Source: an uncultured Sphingomonadaceae bacterium
Lineage (GTDB): Bacteria; Pseudomonadota; Alphaproteobacteria; Sphingomonadales; Sphingomonadaceae
Assembly (NCBI GenBank): GCA_947497315.1
Contig: CANMFX010000004.1
Coordinates: 124,001-188,000 of the forward strand
Reading direction: 5' to 3'
Length of the DNA: 64,000 bases
Part shown: positions 1 to 8,257 of the stretch, piece after piece
Position numbering within the stretch: position 1 is the first letter of the stretch
Layout: each line of letters begins with the position of its first letter
The notes under the pieces: generated by a model
The model's input: only the letters and a program-made list of their open reading frames with translations
Databases searched by the model: none
What the model was told of the DNA's origin: nothing
Made by a program: the position numbers and the translations under genes

Positions 1-213
1 CAGTCTCTCCATGTCAACCGGGGGTGCCAGCCAGCGTTGCTTTGCAAGCGGCCCTTGATCAGGATGGTCTTCTATGGCTGCGACATATTTTTCAATAGCA
101 TCGTGAGGGGCTTTCTCCCACCAATCGTTAAAGAGCAGGTGCACACCATAGGCATCGTAATCGTCCACGGAGGTCAGGAATTTTTCCGCAAATTCGCGAT
201 CCAATTTCGGCAT
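1..213 (-). CDS. N-terminal part of an unrecognised protein (cut by window edge)
   Basis: The first 71 codons of a leftward gene are visible and the rest lies outside the window. The predicted N-terminus begins MPKLDREFAEKF and includes the acidic, aromatic-rich stretch LLFNDWWEKAP. I do not recognise the family. An ATG at 219 is also in frame, but the AAGGA at 220-224 is correctly spaced (6 bp) only for the ATG at 213, so I prefer 213. The gene is divergent from the hydrolase gene at 354 and shares its AT-rich control region. A consensus -35 (TTGACA) faces it at about 285-290, so it probably belongs to the same catabolic regulon. Confidence 0.55.
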   Translation of the reverse strand, partial: MPKLDREFAEKFLTSVDDYDAYGVHLLFNDWWEKAPHDAIEKYVAAIEDHPDQGPLAKQRWLAPPVDMERL

Positions 214-246
214 TTTCATTCCTTTCCAATCTGCGATTGCTTGATT

Positions 247-269
247 TTAATTTACGGTTTATATAATAA
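247..269. promoter_or_regulatory. Candidate operator half-matching the 5560-5582 site
   Basis: The sequence reads TTAATTTA, a 7-bp spacer, then TATAATAA. The right arm is identical to the right arm of the perfect inverted repeat at 5560-5582, the spacer length is the same, and the left arm matches at 6 of 8 positions. It lies between the divergent genes at 213 and 354 and contains a TATAAT (262-267). I infer a second binding site for the TetR regulator encoded at 3622-4233. Confidence 0.4.
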
Positions 270-353
270 TGACATTTCGGTTGTGTCAATAGACAGCCTG
301 CCGGAACCGGAATAAGATCCCATGATACGGACTACGAACAAAGGAAATAACAT

Positions 354-1694
354 ATGAAGAAGCGGCATATTTTCGTTGGTTTTGTCGCCCTTTTGGCCAT
401 TGGGGTGGGGGCAACCGCTTACGTTATCTCCCCAACTGTCCACCCGGGACAGCTTGGCGAGGCTCCCGAACTTGGCCGCACCGGTGATTACCCTATTGGT
501 ACCGTAGAAAAGGAATATGTGCTTGCCGACCGGACAAAGATAACCGGTTGGGGGGCATTGACCGGGAATCTGGAATCAACGGAGCGCAAACTTACCGTCC
601 GGATCTGGTATCCCGCCCGGGAAAAAACCGAAGCCCAGGCGGCCCAATATGTGCATCAGATGAACCTTGCCGGTAAAGAACCGTTTGAAATTGTCAGCAA
701 CGGCATTGCTGTTTCTGACGCAGCGCCCCTCACAGGTGAGAAATTTCCGTTCGTGCTGATGTCGCATGGCTATGGCGGCTGGAGTACCCAATTCAGCAAT
801 TTGGGAGAACATATAGCTTCACAGGGTTATGTAGTTGCATCAATCGATCATGGTGATGCGATGGCAGACGGCATCACTTCTGCCATTCTGTCATTTGGCA
901 ATGTGCTGGTCGACCGCACACTGGACCAACGACAGATTATGGACCTGATTGTAAAGGAAGCGAACGGAGCCACTGAGGGATATGCCTCTTTGATAGACTC
1001 TGAAAAACGGGGCCTGATCGGATATTCAATGGGAGGGTATGGGGCAATCGCCTCCGCCGGCGCGCCTTATGTTTTTGACAGTGACCTGATGTCCAACATC
1101 CCTGAGACAGCGCGAGACAGTCTGAAACGTGCCAATACTAAGCAGCTCCCCATTCAAGCCCTGGTTGCTTTTGCGCCCTGGGGTGGTCAGCCGGATAATC
1201 GGGCTTGGAGCACGGAAACGATGAGCAATATCAATGTTCCTGCATTGATCATTTCAGGCAATCAGGACGATATCGTAAACTATGACGAAGGCGTGACTTG
1301 GCTTTTTGACAATATGAAAAACAGCGACCGATACCTGCTCGTCTACCGGGAAGCGCGCCATAATATCGTCGGCAATGAATTCGAAGTCAGTGACGACATG
1401 ATTTTCAGTGCGCTGGAATTCTTGAAAGAGCCAGTGTGGCGGAGTGACCGTCTGAACGTCATCAACCAACATTTCGTGACTGCATTTCTGGACTGGAAGC
1501 TGAAAGGTGATGATGACAAGGCAAGTTATCTGAACGTTCCCACAGTTGATTCAAATCAGGCAGACTGGCCTGTCGGCTTTGGTGAGCAGCTCAATGGCAA
1601 GCTCGCCGGGCCGGAAGAAGCAGGATATTGGCGCGGGTTTCAGCGCCGCTGGGCAGCCGGCCTGGAATTGCGCCAAGCCGATGCCGCGGAATGA
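354..1694 (+). CDS. Membrane-anchored or secreted alpha/beta hydrolase (PAF-acetylhydrolase / dienelactone hydrolase type)
   Basis: This 446-residue serine hydrolase starts with a positively charged, hydrophobic segment (residues 2-25) that looks like a signal anchor or uncleaved signal peptide. The lipase-like nucleophile elbow is GYSMGG with Ser225, and the oxyanion-strand motif is MSHGYGG (about 136-142). A C-terminal ARHN segment can supply the catalytic His. The overall build, with a long N-terminal region before the esterase core, resembles the PAF-AH / DLH-like group of secreted hydrolases. The start is well supported by AAAGGAAATAAC just upstream. It is the first gene of a rightward run with the GST and the hydrolase-flavin reductase fusion. 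The substrate is unknown; an ester or lactone of a foreign organic compound is the likely class. Confidence 0.75.
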   Translation: MKKRHIFVGFVALLAIGVGATAYVISPTVHPGQLGEAPELGRTGDYPIGTVEKEYVLADRTKITGWGALTGNLESTERKLTVRIWYPAREKTEAQAAQYVHQMNLAGKEPFEIVSNGIAVSDAAPLTGEKFPFVLMSHGYGGWSTQFSNLGEHIASQGYVVASIDHGDAMADGITSAILSFGNVLVDRTLDQRQIMDLIVKEANGATEGYASLIDSEKRGLIGYSMGGYGAIASAGAPYVFDSDLMSNIPETARDSLKRANTKQLPIQALVAFAPWGGQPDNRAWSTETMSNINVPALIISGNQDDIVNYDEGVTWLFDNMKNSDRYLLVYREARHNIVGNEFEVSDDMIFSALEFLKEPVWRSDRLNVINQHFVTAFLDWKLKGDDDKASYLNVPTVDSNQADWPVGFGEQLNGKLAGPEEAGYWRGFQRRWAAGLELRQADAAE

Positions 1695-1710
1695 CAAGGA
1701 GTGTTTTGCA

Positions 1711-2352
1711 ATGAAATTATATGACTATTCCGGCGCTCCAAACCCCCGGCGCGTGAAAATATTTGCCGCGGAAAAGGGAATTGATCTGGAACTGGTGCAT
1801 TGCGATCTGACCAAAAGGGAGCACAAGGCTCCTGACTTTCTCCGGAAAAATCCAAGTGGTAAAGTCCCGGTATTGGAATTGGATGATGGTCGATGCATCC
1901 CGGAATCGGTTGCCATTTGTCGCTATCTCGAGATCATTGAGCCCGAACCAAATCTGTTCGGTCGGAATGCTTTCGAACAGGGCCATATCGAGGCGCGAAA
2001 TCGGCAAATGGAGTTTGAGTTTTGGCGCGAAATATCGATCTCATGGATCAACGGCCCAATCGTGGCCGCTATGGGACTGATAGAACCAATTCCCGAAGCA
2101 AAGGCCCAAAGTGATGAACGAACCCATCAATATTTTGATCGCCTCGACACAGAATTTGCCGATCATGAATTTGTTGCGGGCGAACGATTCACGATCGCCG
2201 ATATCACATTGCTCACGGGCGTCGATTTCGCAGCATCGTTGGTGGGCCTGAAGCCCGCTGATGGTCTCGACAATCTGACCCGCTGGCACAAACAAGTGTC
2301 GTCCCGACCCAGTTGCCAATCAACAAATTTCGCTCCGGATAAGAGAACATAA
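1711..2352 (+). CDS. Glutathione S-transferase family protein
   Basis: The 213-residue product has the thioredoxin-like N-terminal GST domain, with the hallmark NPSGKVPVLELDDG (cis-Pro loop) followed by IPESVAICRYLE, which binds the gamma-glutamyl part of glutathione. An alpha-helical C-terminal domain follows. It probably conjugates or reductively processes an electrophilic intermediate in the cytoplasm. The reading frame is open further upstream, but the ATG at 1711 has AAGGA at 1696-1700 and begins exactly where the GST fold begins (MKLYDYSGAPNPRR), so I chose it. It lies 16 bp after the preceding hydrolase gene and 14 bp before the next, which suggests one operon. Confidence 0.88.
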   Translation: MKLYDYSGAPNPRRVKIFAAEKGIDLELVHCDLTKREHKAPDFLRKNPSGKVPVLELDDGRCIPESVAICRYLEIIEPEPNLFGRNAFEQGHIEARNRQMEFEFWREISISWINGPIVAAMGLIEPIPEAKAQSDERTHQYFDRLDTEFADHEFVAGERFTIADITLLTGVDFAASLVGLKPADGLDNLTRWHKQVSSRPSCQSTNFAPDKRT

Positions 2353-2366
2353 GGGAAGATCCGGCC

Positions 2367-3596
2367 ATGCCCACCAGAAATTTTACAGGATTTGGCGGGC
2401 TGAAAATCGTCGCCGATATTTACGGTGATGAGAATGATCCATCGGTATTGTTGTTGCCCGGTGGCATGCAAACACGGCATGTTTGGAAACAAGCCGCGCG
2501 ATTGATGGCTCAGGCCGGTCGATTTGTGATCTGCCCAGACTTGCGCGGTCATGGTGACAGCGACATATCCGAAGATGGCAATTACACACTGGATAGCTTC
2601 ATAGCTGATCTGATCGCAATATTGGCGCAATTGTCATCTCGACCGGTAATTGTGGGATCTACATTTGGCGGCTGGATTGCCCTCACTGCTCTAGGAGAGG
2701 CGGAAGTGCCTCTGGCAACGGGCCTGGTTTTAACCAATCCGCCACCGGAAATCAGTTCCGATAATGCAAAGACTCTTACCCGGACCGTCGGGAAGAGGAT
2801 TGACGAACAGTCAGAAAATGACACTTTTGACCAGAAAATCCTAGATGGTGGTTTTGATTTTGTGGATCTGGAAACCCGGCTTCACAATGCTGCAAAGCAT
2901 CTGAAATGCCCGACCCTGATAGTCCGGGGCACAGATGACCAAACAAGCTTGCCACAGTCAACAGATGTCCTGGCAGATTTGGTCGCCGATTGTGAAGTGG
3001 CCGAAATCGAAGGTGGCGGCCATTATGTTGCTTTTGACAATGCCGATGATTTCAATGCGGTACTTCTGGAATTTGTTGAAAGGCACATTCCGCGAGAACC
3101 TCCGGAATATATTTCCGGATCTGATGCGCGAACACTTCGGGATGCCATGGGATGCTTCGCCACCGGCATCACGGTTATCACGACCATCGACCCAAAAGGA
3201 AAACCTGTTGGATTGACGGTCAATTCCTTCTCCTCCGTTTCTCTCGATCCGGCACTGGTGCTGGTTTGCCTGGATCAGGGTGCCAATACATTGTCGGCGT
3301 TTCAGAATGCCAAAGCCTTTGCGGTGAACATATTGCACATCGGTCAGCAACCCATATCCAACTTGTTTGCAACCAAAGATGCGGATCGCTTTTCCAACAT
3401 AGATTGGGAGAAATGGAATCAAGGCGTTCCGATAATCGCCAACTCTCTCGCAAATTTCGAATGCATTACCCGTAATATGATCAAGCAAGGCGATCATATT
3501 ATATTTGTCGGTGAAGTGGTTCGCGCCAAGTTCGAGCAGCGCCGCGATCCGCTGCTATATTATTCGGGCAAATACCGACGGTTACATTTTAATTAG
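2367..3596 (+). CDS. Fused alpha/beta hydrolase - flavin reductase, with Thr at the nucleophile position
   Basis: This 409-residue protein is a natural fusion. Residues 1-240 form an alpha/beta hydrolase with the cap-strand motif DLRGHGDSD, acidic residues Asp190/191 and a catalytic-type His219 (GGGHYVAF). Residues 255-409 form a flavin reductase-like FMN-binding domain (MGCFATGITVITT, VNSFSSVSLDPALV, GDHIIFVGEV, PLLYYSGKYRRL) of the kind that supplies reduced flavin to two-component monooxygenases. The elbow reads VGSTFGG, which places Thr99 (codon 2661-2663) where the family has the Ser of GxSxG. The hydrolase half may therefore be slow or specialised. It ends an operon with the GST and the first hydrolase. 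I infer a ring- or ketone-oxidising pathway whose oxygenase partner is not seen here. Confidence 0.85.
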   Translation: MPTRNFTGFGGLKIVADIYGDENDPSVLLLPGGMQTRHVWKQAARLMAQAGRFVICPDLRGHGDSDISEDGNYTLDSFIADLIAILAQLSSRPVIVGSTFGGWIALTALGEAEVPLATGLVLTNPPPEISSDNAKTLTRTVGKRIDEQSENDTFDQKILDGGFDFVDLETRLHNAAKHLKCPTLIVRGTDDQTSLPQSTDVLADLVADCEVAEIEGGGHYVAFDNADDFNAVLLEFVERHIPREPPEYISGSDARTLRDAMGCFATGITVITTIDPKGKPVGLTVNSFSSVSLDPALVLVCLDQGANTLSAFQNAKAFAVNILHIGQQPISNLFATKDADRFSNIDWEKWNQGVPIIANSLANFECITRNMIKQGDHIIFVGEVVRAKFEQRRDPLLYYSGKYRRLHFN

Positions 3597-3621
3597 GCCC
3601 GGTTTTATCCAGACCCAACCA

Positions 3622-4233
3622 TCACTTGGAAATGAGCGTTTCAATCCCGCCATTGATAAATGTGATGACGTCATTGATCATCTTTGTTCGATCTCCGCCA
3701 TATTGCTGCCAATGCATCGCGGCCGCCTGGGAAGCCCCGGCACTGAAAACCACTATTTTGACGGCCTGTCCTCGACTTACCGAATAGGCTTCCATCGTTC
3801 GCTGGACCAAAATAGGGGCGACATCTATCTTTTTTCGCAGCTTGGCCTTGTCGATTCCGTTCTCGATATCAGGCTGATTACGCAGAATGGACAGAATATT
3901 TCCATTGGCCACTTCATCAAAATTTGTTCTTACGGAAATGCGCAACAGATGCTGAAAATCCTTGTCAACATCCAATTCCTCAAGAACCTCCGTATAATAG
4001 CGCACGATCTCCCGCTCGGTCAGTTCCTGCAAGAGTGCCAGGCGGGTGTCGAAATATTTGTAAATCAACGGGTTACTTACTTTGGCTTCTTTGGCCACAG
4101 CTTCCATCGTCAGGGAGGCGAAACCCCTTTTCAGGATGATTTCCTTGGCGCAATCGAGCAGCTGCATGCGTCGATCCTGAGGTGACATACGCGAACGTTT
4201 CGGTTTGGTCAGGCTGGTCATAGACTGAAGCAT
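3622..4233 (-). CDS. TetR family transcriptional regulator
   Basis: The 203-residue protein has an N-terminal TetR helix-turn-helix (about residues 20-65) with LLDCAKEIILKRGF, LTMEAVAKEAKVSNPLIYKYFDT and a variable C-terminal ligand domain. It lies 77 bp downstream of, and on the same strand as, the amidohydrolase gene, so it is probably cotranscribed from the promoter at 5562-5589. The inverted repeat overlapping that promoter, and its partner near 258, are its likely operators, giving autoregulation and control of the rightward hydrolase operon. The start at 4233 has a weak AAGG; the ATG 12 bp later is possible. Confidence 0.85.
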   Translation of the reverse strand: MLQSMTSLTKPKRSRMSPQDRRMQLLDCAKEIILKRGFASLTMEAVAKEAKVSNPLIYKYFDTRLALLQELTEREIVRYYTEVLEELDVDKDFQHLLRISVRTNFDEVANGNILSILRNQPDIENGIDKAKLRKKIDVAPILVQRTMEAYSVSRGQAVKIVVFSAGASQAAAMHWQQYGGDRTKMINDVITFINGGIETLISK

Positions 4234-4310
4234 AGGCCAACCTTGGGCGGACTCAATGTCAATTTTCCTTTTGGAGCGTCCCGGACCAATGGAGACGCAG
4301 GTTTTCGAAC

Positions 4311-5528
4311 CTAAAGTCCCATCAGGTCTTCAAAATTCTTGCTGTAGAAACGATCCAGTTCCTCCGCTGTGGCATCAACCGCATCCAGGCTTCGTTCAAA
4401 ATCACCAAATGGATCACTGCCGCCCTCCGGGTGCGGATAATCCGTGTTGAACATCAGAATATCCTTGCCAACATTGCGCAATACCCAACCGGTATCTTCC
4501 ATATGGAACGGGGTCACCCGAACCTGGCGCCGGACATAATCGGACGGTTTGATTGAAAGATCGCGAAGGGCAACATCAAATTTGCCCAATTCCTTCACGC
4601 CCATATCGAGGTTCATCATCATTGCAGGTATCCAGTTTGATCCCAGCTCGATCAGGCCGATTTTCAGTTTCGGAAATCGCTCCAATACGCCATCATAGAT
4701 CATGCAGGTCATCCAGCGTTCGATCGAATGATGCAGGACATTCAGATCCTTCGGCTTGGTGGTTTCGATGTTGAAAGCACTACCTTCCAGATTCCGCTTC
4801 ACACCCGTATTCATATATTCATCGGTCATGTTGGCACCGCTACCAATATGCAGAACTATCGGGACGCCAGCCTCTTCCATCATGGCCCAAAGCGGATCAT
4901 AGGACCGATGTGATGGAGCGCGACCATCAACTGCGTCGGACAACAACCAGATCGCCTTGATACCGAAATCAATGGCCTGCTTCAGGCTGACCAACGCTTT
5001 TTCCGGATCGGCGAGGGATATGAATCCCACCGGTAACAGGCGTTCATCATCGGAACAGAAGTCCGCCATGCCCCGGTTCAATGCTTCGGAACCTTCATAG
5101 ACCAATCGCAGATCTTTTGATTTGGCAAAGCGGGAGAGCCCGGCCAGCGGGAAGACCAACTGTGACTGAATGCCCATGATATCGAGAGCTTCGCTACGTT
5201 CTTTTTTGTCGACGGCGCCATAGGCCGCAAACTGGTTTAGTTTGACCTTGTGGCCGAAGATATCGGACTTCAATTCTTCGGTCAGCTCCGGTGTGTTACC
5301 AGCCAGCCTTTCGTCCGCTGCTTTCAACAGCGGCTGCAATCCCGGCAGTGTCTTGGGAATCAGGCCTTCTGACATATTCTCCTTCACATAGTCGCTGCCA
5401 TAACCAGCAAGCCAGTCAAAGGCGTCCGTGATGTGACTGTCGGCATCATGCACGATTCGCCCCGCCCGGTGAGAGCTCTGTGGTTTTTCATGTGTCATCG
5501 TCGTGGCCATCGGTTCCGTCTCCATCAT
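4311..5528 (-). CDS. Amidohydrolase family metal-dependent hydrolase or decarboxylase (ACMSD / LigW type)
   Basis: This 405-residue TIM-barrel protein belongs to the amidohydrolase-2 group, which contains ACMSD and 5-carboxyvanillate or resorcylate decarboxylases as well as C-C hydrolases. Visible active-site elements are the first-strand metal motif HDADSHITD (a variant of the usual HxH), VLHIGSG with a metal-site His, a Trp-rich IGLIELGSNWIPAMM strand, and the C-terminal FNTDYPHPEGG with the catalytic Asp. It is the first gene of the leftward unit with tetR and has a strong promoter upstream. ATGs at 5528 and 5525 are adjacent, and a further in-frame ATG (MATTMTH) exists. The context suggests it cleaves or decarboxylates an aromatic or cyclic intermediate of the same pathway as the hydrolases at 354-3596. 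The substrate is not determined. Confidence 0.85.
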   Translation of the reverse strand: MMETEPMATTMTHEKPQSSHRAGRIVHDADSHITDAFDWLAGYGSDYVKENMSEGLIPKTLPGLQPLLKAADERLAGNTPELTEELKSDIFGHKVKLNQFAAYGAVDKKERSEALDIMGIQSQLVFPLAGLSRFAKSKDLRLVYEGSEALNRGMADFCSDDERLLPVGFISLADPEKALVSLKQAIDFGIKAIWLLSDAVDGRAPSHRSYDPLWAMMEEAGVPIVLHIGSGANMTDEYMNTGVKRNLEGSAFNIETTKPKDLNVLHHSIERWMTCMIYDGVLERFPKLKIGLIELGSNWIPAMMMNLDMGVKELGKFDVALRDLSIKPSDYVRRQVRVTPFHMEDTGWVLRNVGKDILMFNTDYPHPEGGSDPFGDFERSLDAVDATAEELDRFYSKNFEDLMGL

Positions 5529-5559
5529 TGATATTGCCTTTACCGGCTTTGATAGTTAG

Positions 5560-5582
5560 TTATTATATAATATCTATAATAA
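5560..5582. promoter_or_regulatory. Perfect 8-bp inverted repeat, probable TetR operator
   Basis: TTATTATA and TATAATAA form exact 8-bp arms around a 7-bp spacer (TAATATC). The element covers the -10 box and spacer of the leftward promoter, which is where a TetR repressor would act. A related copy sits at 247-269. Confidence 0.6.
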
Positions 5583-5589
5583 GAGTCAA
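5562..5589 (-). promoter_or_regulatory. Near-consensus sigma-70 type promoter for the amidohydrolase-tetR operon
   Basis: Reading leftward, TTGACT (5584-5589) and TATAAT (5562-5567) are separated by 16 bp. Transcription would begin near 5555, about 27 bp before the start codon at 5528. Confidence 0.6.
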
Positions 5590-5966
5590 CCATATTTTGA
5601 GTTCAAAGGCAGCAGCCGGCGTGCTTCTGAAAAAGGAACCGTTGGCCGCTGATGGTATGGACGCACAGTGCGGTAGGGATAGCGGATGTCTTGGCCCCGT
5701 CGTGGAATGGCCGGCAGCAACAGCATCGCGACTGATTGAAAAACTGCTTGTGCGAACGTCCGATTTCACATCAATAGCGGATGCAAACGTCTTGGCTGCA
5801 AAATCCCGAAAGCCAACTCTAGCTTAATTTTGTGATGGCTAATGGCTTGATTGGAACCTTCCTCAAATGAACTCTCTCTTGTTGGATTAGACTGTCTGTC
5901 GTTGTTGCAATTTTATATGCACGCACTTAGCCTCCTATTTCTGCAGAATGTTGGAGGAGGCATAGA
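5590..5966. other. Intergenic stretch, nothing convincing
   Basis: About 380 bp lie between the divergent amidohydrolase promoter and the DUF3089 gene. I see no coding pattern with a ribosome binding site. A purine-rich GGAGGAGG sits just before the ATG at 5967. Confidence 0.5.
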
Positions 5967-7034
5967 ATGTTGAAATGGGGAATCCGAATTGGTTTGGTTC
6001 TTCTGCTAGTGCTTGGCGCGTCCTATTTGTTTCGCGAACAAATTATATTTGCAGTGATGAAATCACAAATGGCACCGGCGAACGCATTCGATGCAGCTCA
6101 AGTTCCCGCTGAGTTAAATTATGCCGACGAAGACGCGTGGGCTGCATTACCCAGTAAAAAGGATGGCGCAGATTTCATTCCTGATCAACTCAACGGACAA
6201 CCGCAGCCTTCTGAAGTCGCGGTATTTTTCCTGCATCCAACGACCTACCTATCGGACGCGGGCTGGAATGCGCCGACAGATGATCCGGAATCGAGCGAAT
6301 TTCGGGATGACCTAGTGATGCCCGCTCAGGCAAGCGCATTCAATGGTTGCTGCGAGGTTTATGCACCTAAATATCGCCAAGCAACGCTTTGGTCATTCAT
6401 GGATGAAACCGGCTCCGGCGATAAAGCGCGAGCATTTGCTTTTGCGGATGTTGAGCGAGCATTTAATGAATTTCTCAAACGTATTGGTGATCGGCCTTTC
6501 ATTGTTGCTGGGCATAGCCAGGGCGCGGATCATGTAGTTCGGCTGCTGAAGGCCAAAATCACCGGAACATCGTTGAAGGATCGTATGGTCGCTGCTTATC
6601 CGATTGGGTTCGGTATCAATCCTTCTGATATGAAAGAGGCTGTGGCCGACATTCCTGTTTGTGATACGCCTCAGCAGACGGCATGCTATGTCACTTGGAA
6701 TTCGCTCGGTCCAAATGCGAAGCCATTTCCCGATTATATCGGCGCTGTTTGCGTCAATCCGCTCAGCTGGACAACCGATGGGAAGTCCGTAGCTGCAGAA
6801 CAGAATATCGGCTCCCTCTCAGTCGGGAACAAGGTTCGTTACGAGGCTGGCGTAACCGGTGCTCAATGCCAAAGTGATCGGCTTCTTGTTGGTGATTTCC
6901 AATCCGATATGTTCGATAATTTGCCAGTAAACATGGGAGAGGATAACTATCACCTGATAGATTTTTCACTGTTCTACGGCAGCATCAGGAAAAATGCGCA
7001 GGACAGAGTCAAAGCGTTTCTTTCCGCTGAGTGA
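5967..7034 (+). CDS. DUF3089 alpha/beta hydrolase-like protein
   Basis: The 355-residue protein has an N-terminal hydrophobic segment (residues 5-22, a signal anchor) and then a DUF3089 core. That core has FFLHPTTYLSDAGWNAP, paired Cys (NGCCEVYAPKYRQAT), a lipase-type elbow AGHSQGADHV and the YPIGFGINP strand. A late DYHLIDFSLFY-like segment (DNYHLIDFSLFYGSI) provides the putative His. DUF3089 proteins are predicted esterases or lipases of unknown substrate, often in sphingomonads. The start is supported by a very strong GGAGGAGG ribosome binding site. It stands alone; a hairpin with 8-bp arms follows the stop. Confidence 0.85.
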   Translation: MLKWGIRIGLVLLLVLGASYLFREQIIFAVMKSQMAPANAFDAAQVPAELNYADEDAWAALPSKKDGADFIPDQLNGQPQPSEVAVFFLHPTTYLSDAGWNAPTDDPESSEFRDDLVMPAQASAFNGCCEVYAPKYRQATLWSFMDETGSGDKARAFAFADVERAFNEFLKRIGDRPFIVAGHSQGADHVVRLLKAKITGTSLKDRMVAAYPIGFGINPSDMKEAVADIPVCDTPQQTACYVTWNSLGPNAKPFPDYIGAVCVNPLSWTTDGKSVAAEQNIGSLSVGNKVRYEAGVTGAQCQSDRLLVGDFQSDMFDNLPVNMGEDNYHLIDFSLFYGSIRKNAQDRVKAFLSAE

Positions 7035-7044
7035 TTAGCAGCCC

Positions 7045-7068
7045 GTCCGCTTCATCCCGAAAGCGGAC
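7045..7068. repeat. Dispersed intergenic hairpin, copy 1
   Basis: GTCCGCTT (7045-7052) and AAGCGGAC (7061-7068) are perfect arms around an 8-nt loop, 10 bp after the DUF3089 stop. No T tract follows, so it is not a classical terminator but could protect the mRNA 3' end. It is the best-preserved member of a family with copies near 13529, 13859, 21989, 30098, 32241 and 58928. Confidence 0.65.
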
Positions 7069-7346
7069 TATAGAAGAACCCCGGAGACGCTAAAACCAGT
7101 TCTTTGTACTTTGAATGATCTCCAACATAAGGTTAGAGACAGCCAACTAGCTAGAATGAGGAATATGCGAACATACGAAGCGGTAGCAGACGTAAATGCG
7201 TTCGACACTTTTTTGCGTGGCATTCGCATTCAGGCCGATGGGACAGCTTCGATTGTAAATTCGATCCCGTCTCTAGTGTTGATAGCTTGCCTGTATTTCA
7301 TTCTATGAATCGGACTTCCGGGTTCTATTGCAGAAACTCAATTTGT
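7069..7346. other. Intergenic stretch without a supported gene
   Basis: A 65-codon open frame at 7111-7308 has no ribosome binding site and no recognisable family. I see no other structure in this convergent interval. Confidence 0.4.
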
Positions 7347-8144
7347 CTAATTTCTTGGCTCTACGGTTGCAATCCAATCAATCACAGCATCGACATAGCC
7401 ACGCGGCAATCTGTGTTTGCTATCAAACTCCACTCTAGTCAGTTGTTCGCCACCGGCTTTTTCCAATGCATCATTGTCGGCCGGGCTGGCGAACTGGTCC
7501 TGACTTGCGGTGATCAAGAGCCATTGGGCCTGCACCTTGCTGGCATGAGTAATGGGCGCAACAATCTTGGCACTTTGCGCCGCAGGCGGCACCATGGTGA
7601 CAATATGCGTCACTTCCTTGTGTTTCGCCGCGAATAGCACCGCCATTTGCGCGCCCATGCTGTACCCGGCTGCCAATATGTGTTTGGGTGGTCCGAAATT
7701 TTTGTTCACTTTGGCAAGTAGTACATCATAGTCACTCAAAGTACCTTCAATCATTGCCAGATAGGGCTCGGGCTTTCCTGAGCGCAGGTTTTTGAGCCGC
7801 TCAAGCGGTTTCATATCATCTTTTCGGGCGCCATGGGATCGCGCGTCCAATGCCACAACCCGATATCCCTTGCTGATCAAATCTTTGGTGATCAGGTCGG
7901 TATAGGCACCGTGATTATCGGCAAGCCAACCCAGACTGGAACCAGTCATGCCGTGCATCAATATGGCTAGAGGCGCATCTTTTTCTGTCTTTATATTTTG
8001 ATAAATGAAACCAGTAATCCGGTTTCCATCAGGTGCCTCCAAAGCAAGTTGTTGAACATTGGTTTGTGCAAATGCACCAGCGCTACCCAAGAATTTCGCC
8101 GGGACTACAAGGGCAACCATTATTGCTATCAATATTTTTTTCAT
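7347..8144 (-). CDS. Secreted dienelactone-type alpha/beta hydrolase
   Basis: The 265-residue protein has a clear signal peptide (MKKILIAIMVALVVPAKF to about residue 27, GAFAQ) and a compact hydrolase core. Its motifs are LMHGMTGSSLGW (oxyanion strand), DARSHGARKD, the nucleophile elbow AAGYSMGAQMA and a final KHRLPRGYVDAVIDW with the His. An upstream in-frame ATG exists at 8159, but GGAGATTCC before the ATG at 8144 fixes the start. It lies downstream of the sensor kinase gene on the same strand. The gap between them carries tandem GTCAAA boxes like those in front of the ABC operon, so it may be a target of the neighbouring response regulator. Confidence 0.8.
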   Translation of the reverse strand: MKKILIAIMVALVVPAKFLGSAGAFAQTNVQQLALEAPDGNRITGFIYQNIKTEKDAPLAILMHGMTGSSLGWLADNHGAYTDLITKDLISKGYRVVALDARSHGARKDDMKPLERLKNLRSGKPEPYLAMIEGTLSDYDVLLAKVNKNFGPPKHILAAGYSMGAQMAVLFAAKHKEVTHIVTMVPPAAQSAKIVAPITHASKVQAQWLLITASQDQFASPADNDALEKAGGEQLTRVEFDSKHRLPRGYVDAVIDWIATVEPRN

Positions 8145-8186
8145 TGGAATCTCCATCATGTTTGGAGACCTGTTAGCGCTGCTAAC

Positions 8187-8203
8187 GTCAAACCAGTGTC
8201 AAA
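8187..8203. promoter_or_regulatory. Tandem GTCAAA boxes, 11-bp period
   Basis: GTCAAA at 8187-8192 and again at 8198-8203, separated by 5 bp, lie upstream of the secreted hydrolase. The spacing matches that at 10234-10250 and is typical of direct-repeat sites bound by OmpR-family regulators. Confidence 0.4.
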
Positions 8204-8257
8204 CAAAACGCAAGGAGATATTCGAAAGATTGTCGCCACCTCTCTGACGCGACCATC

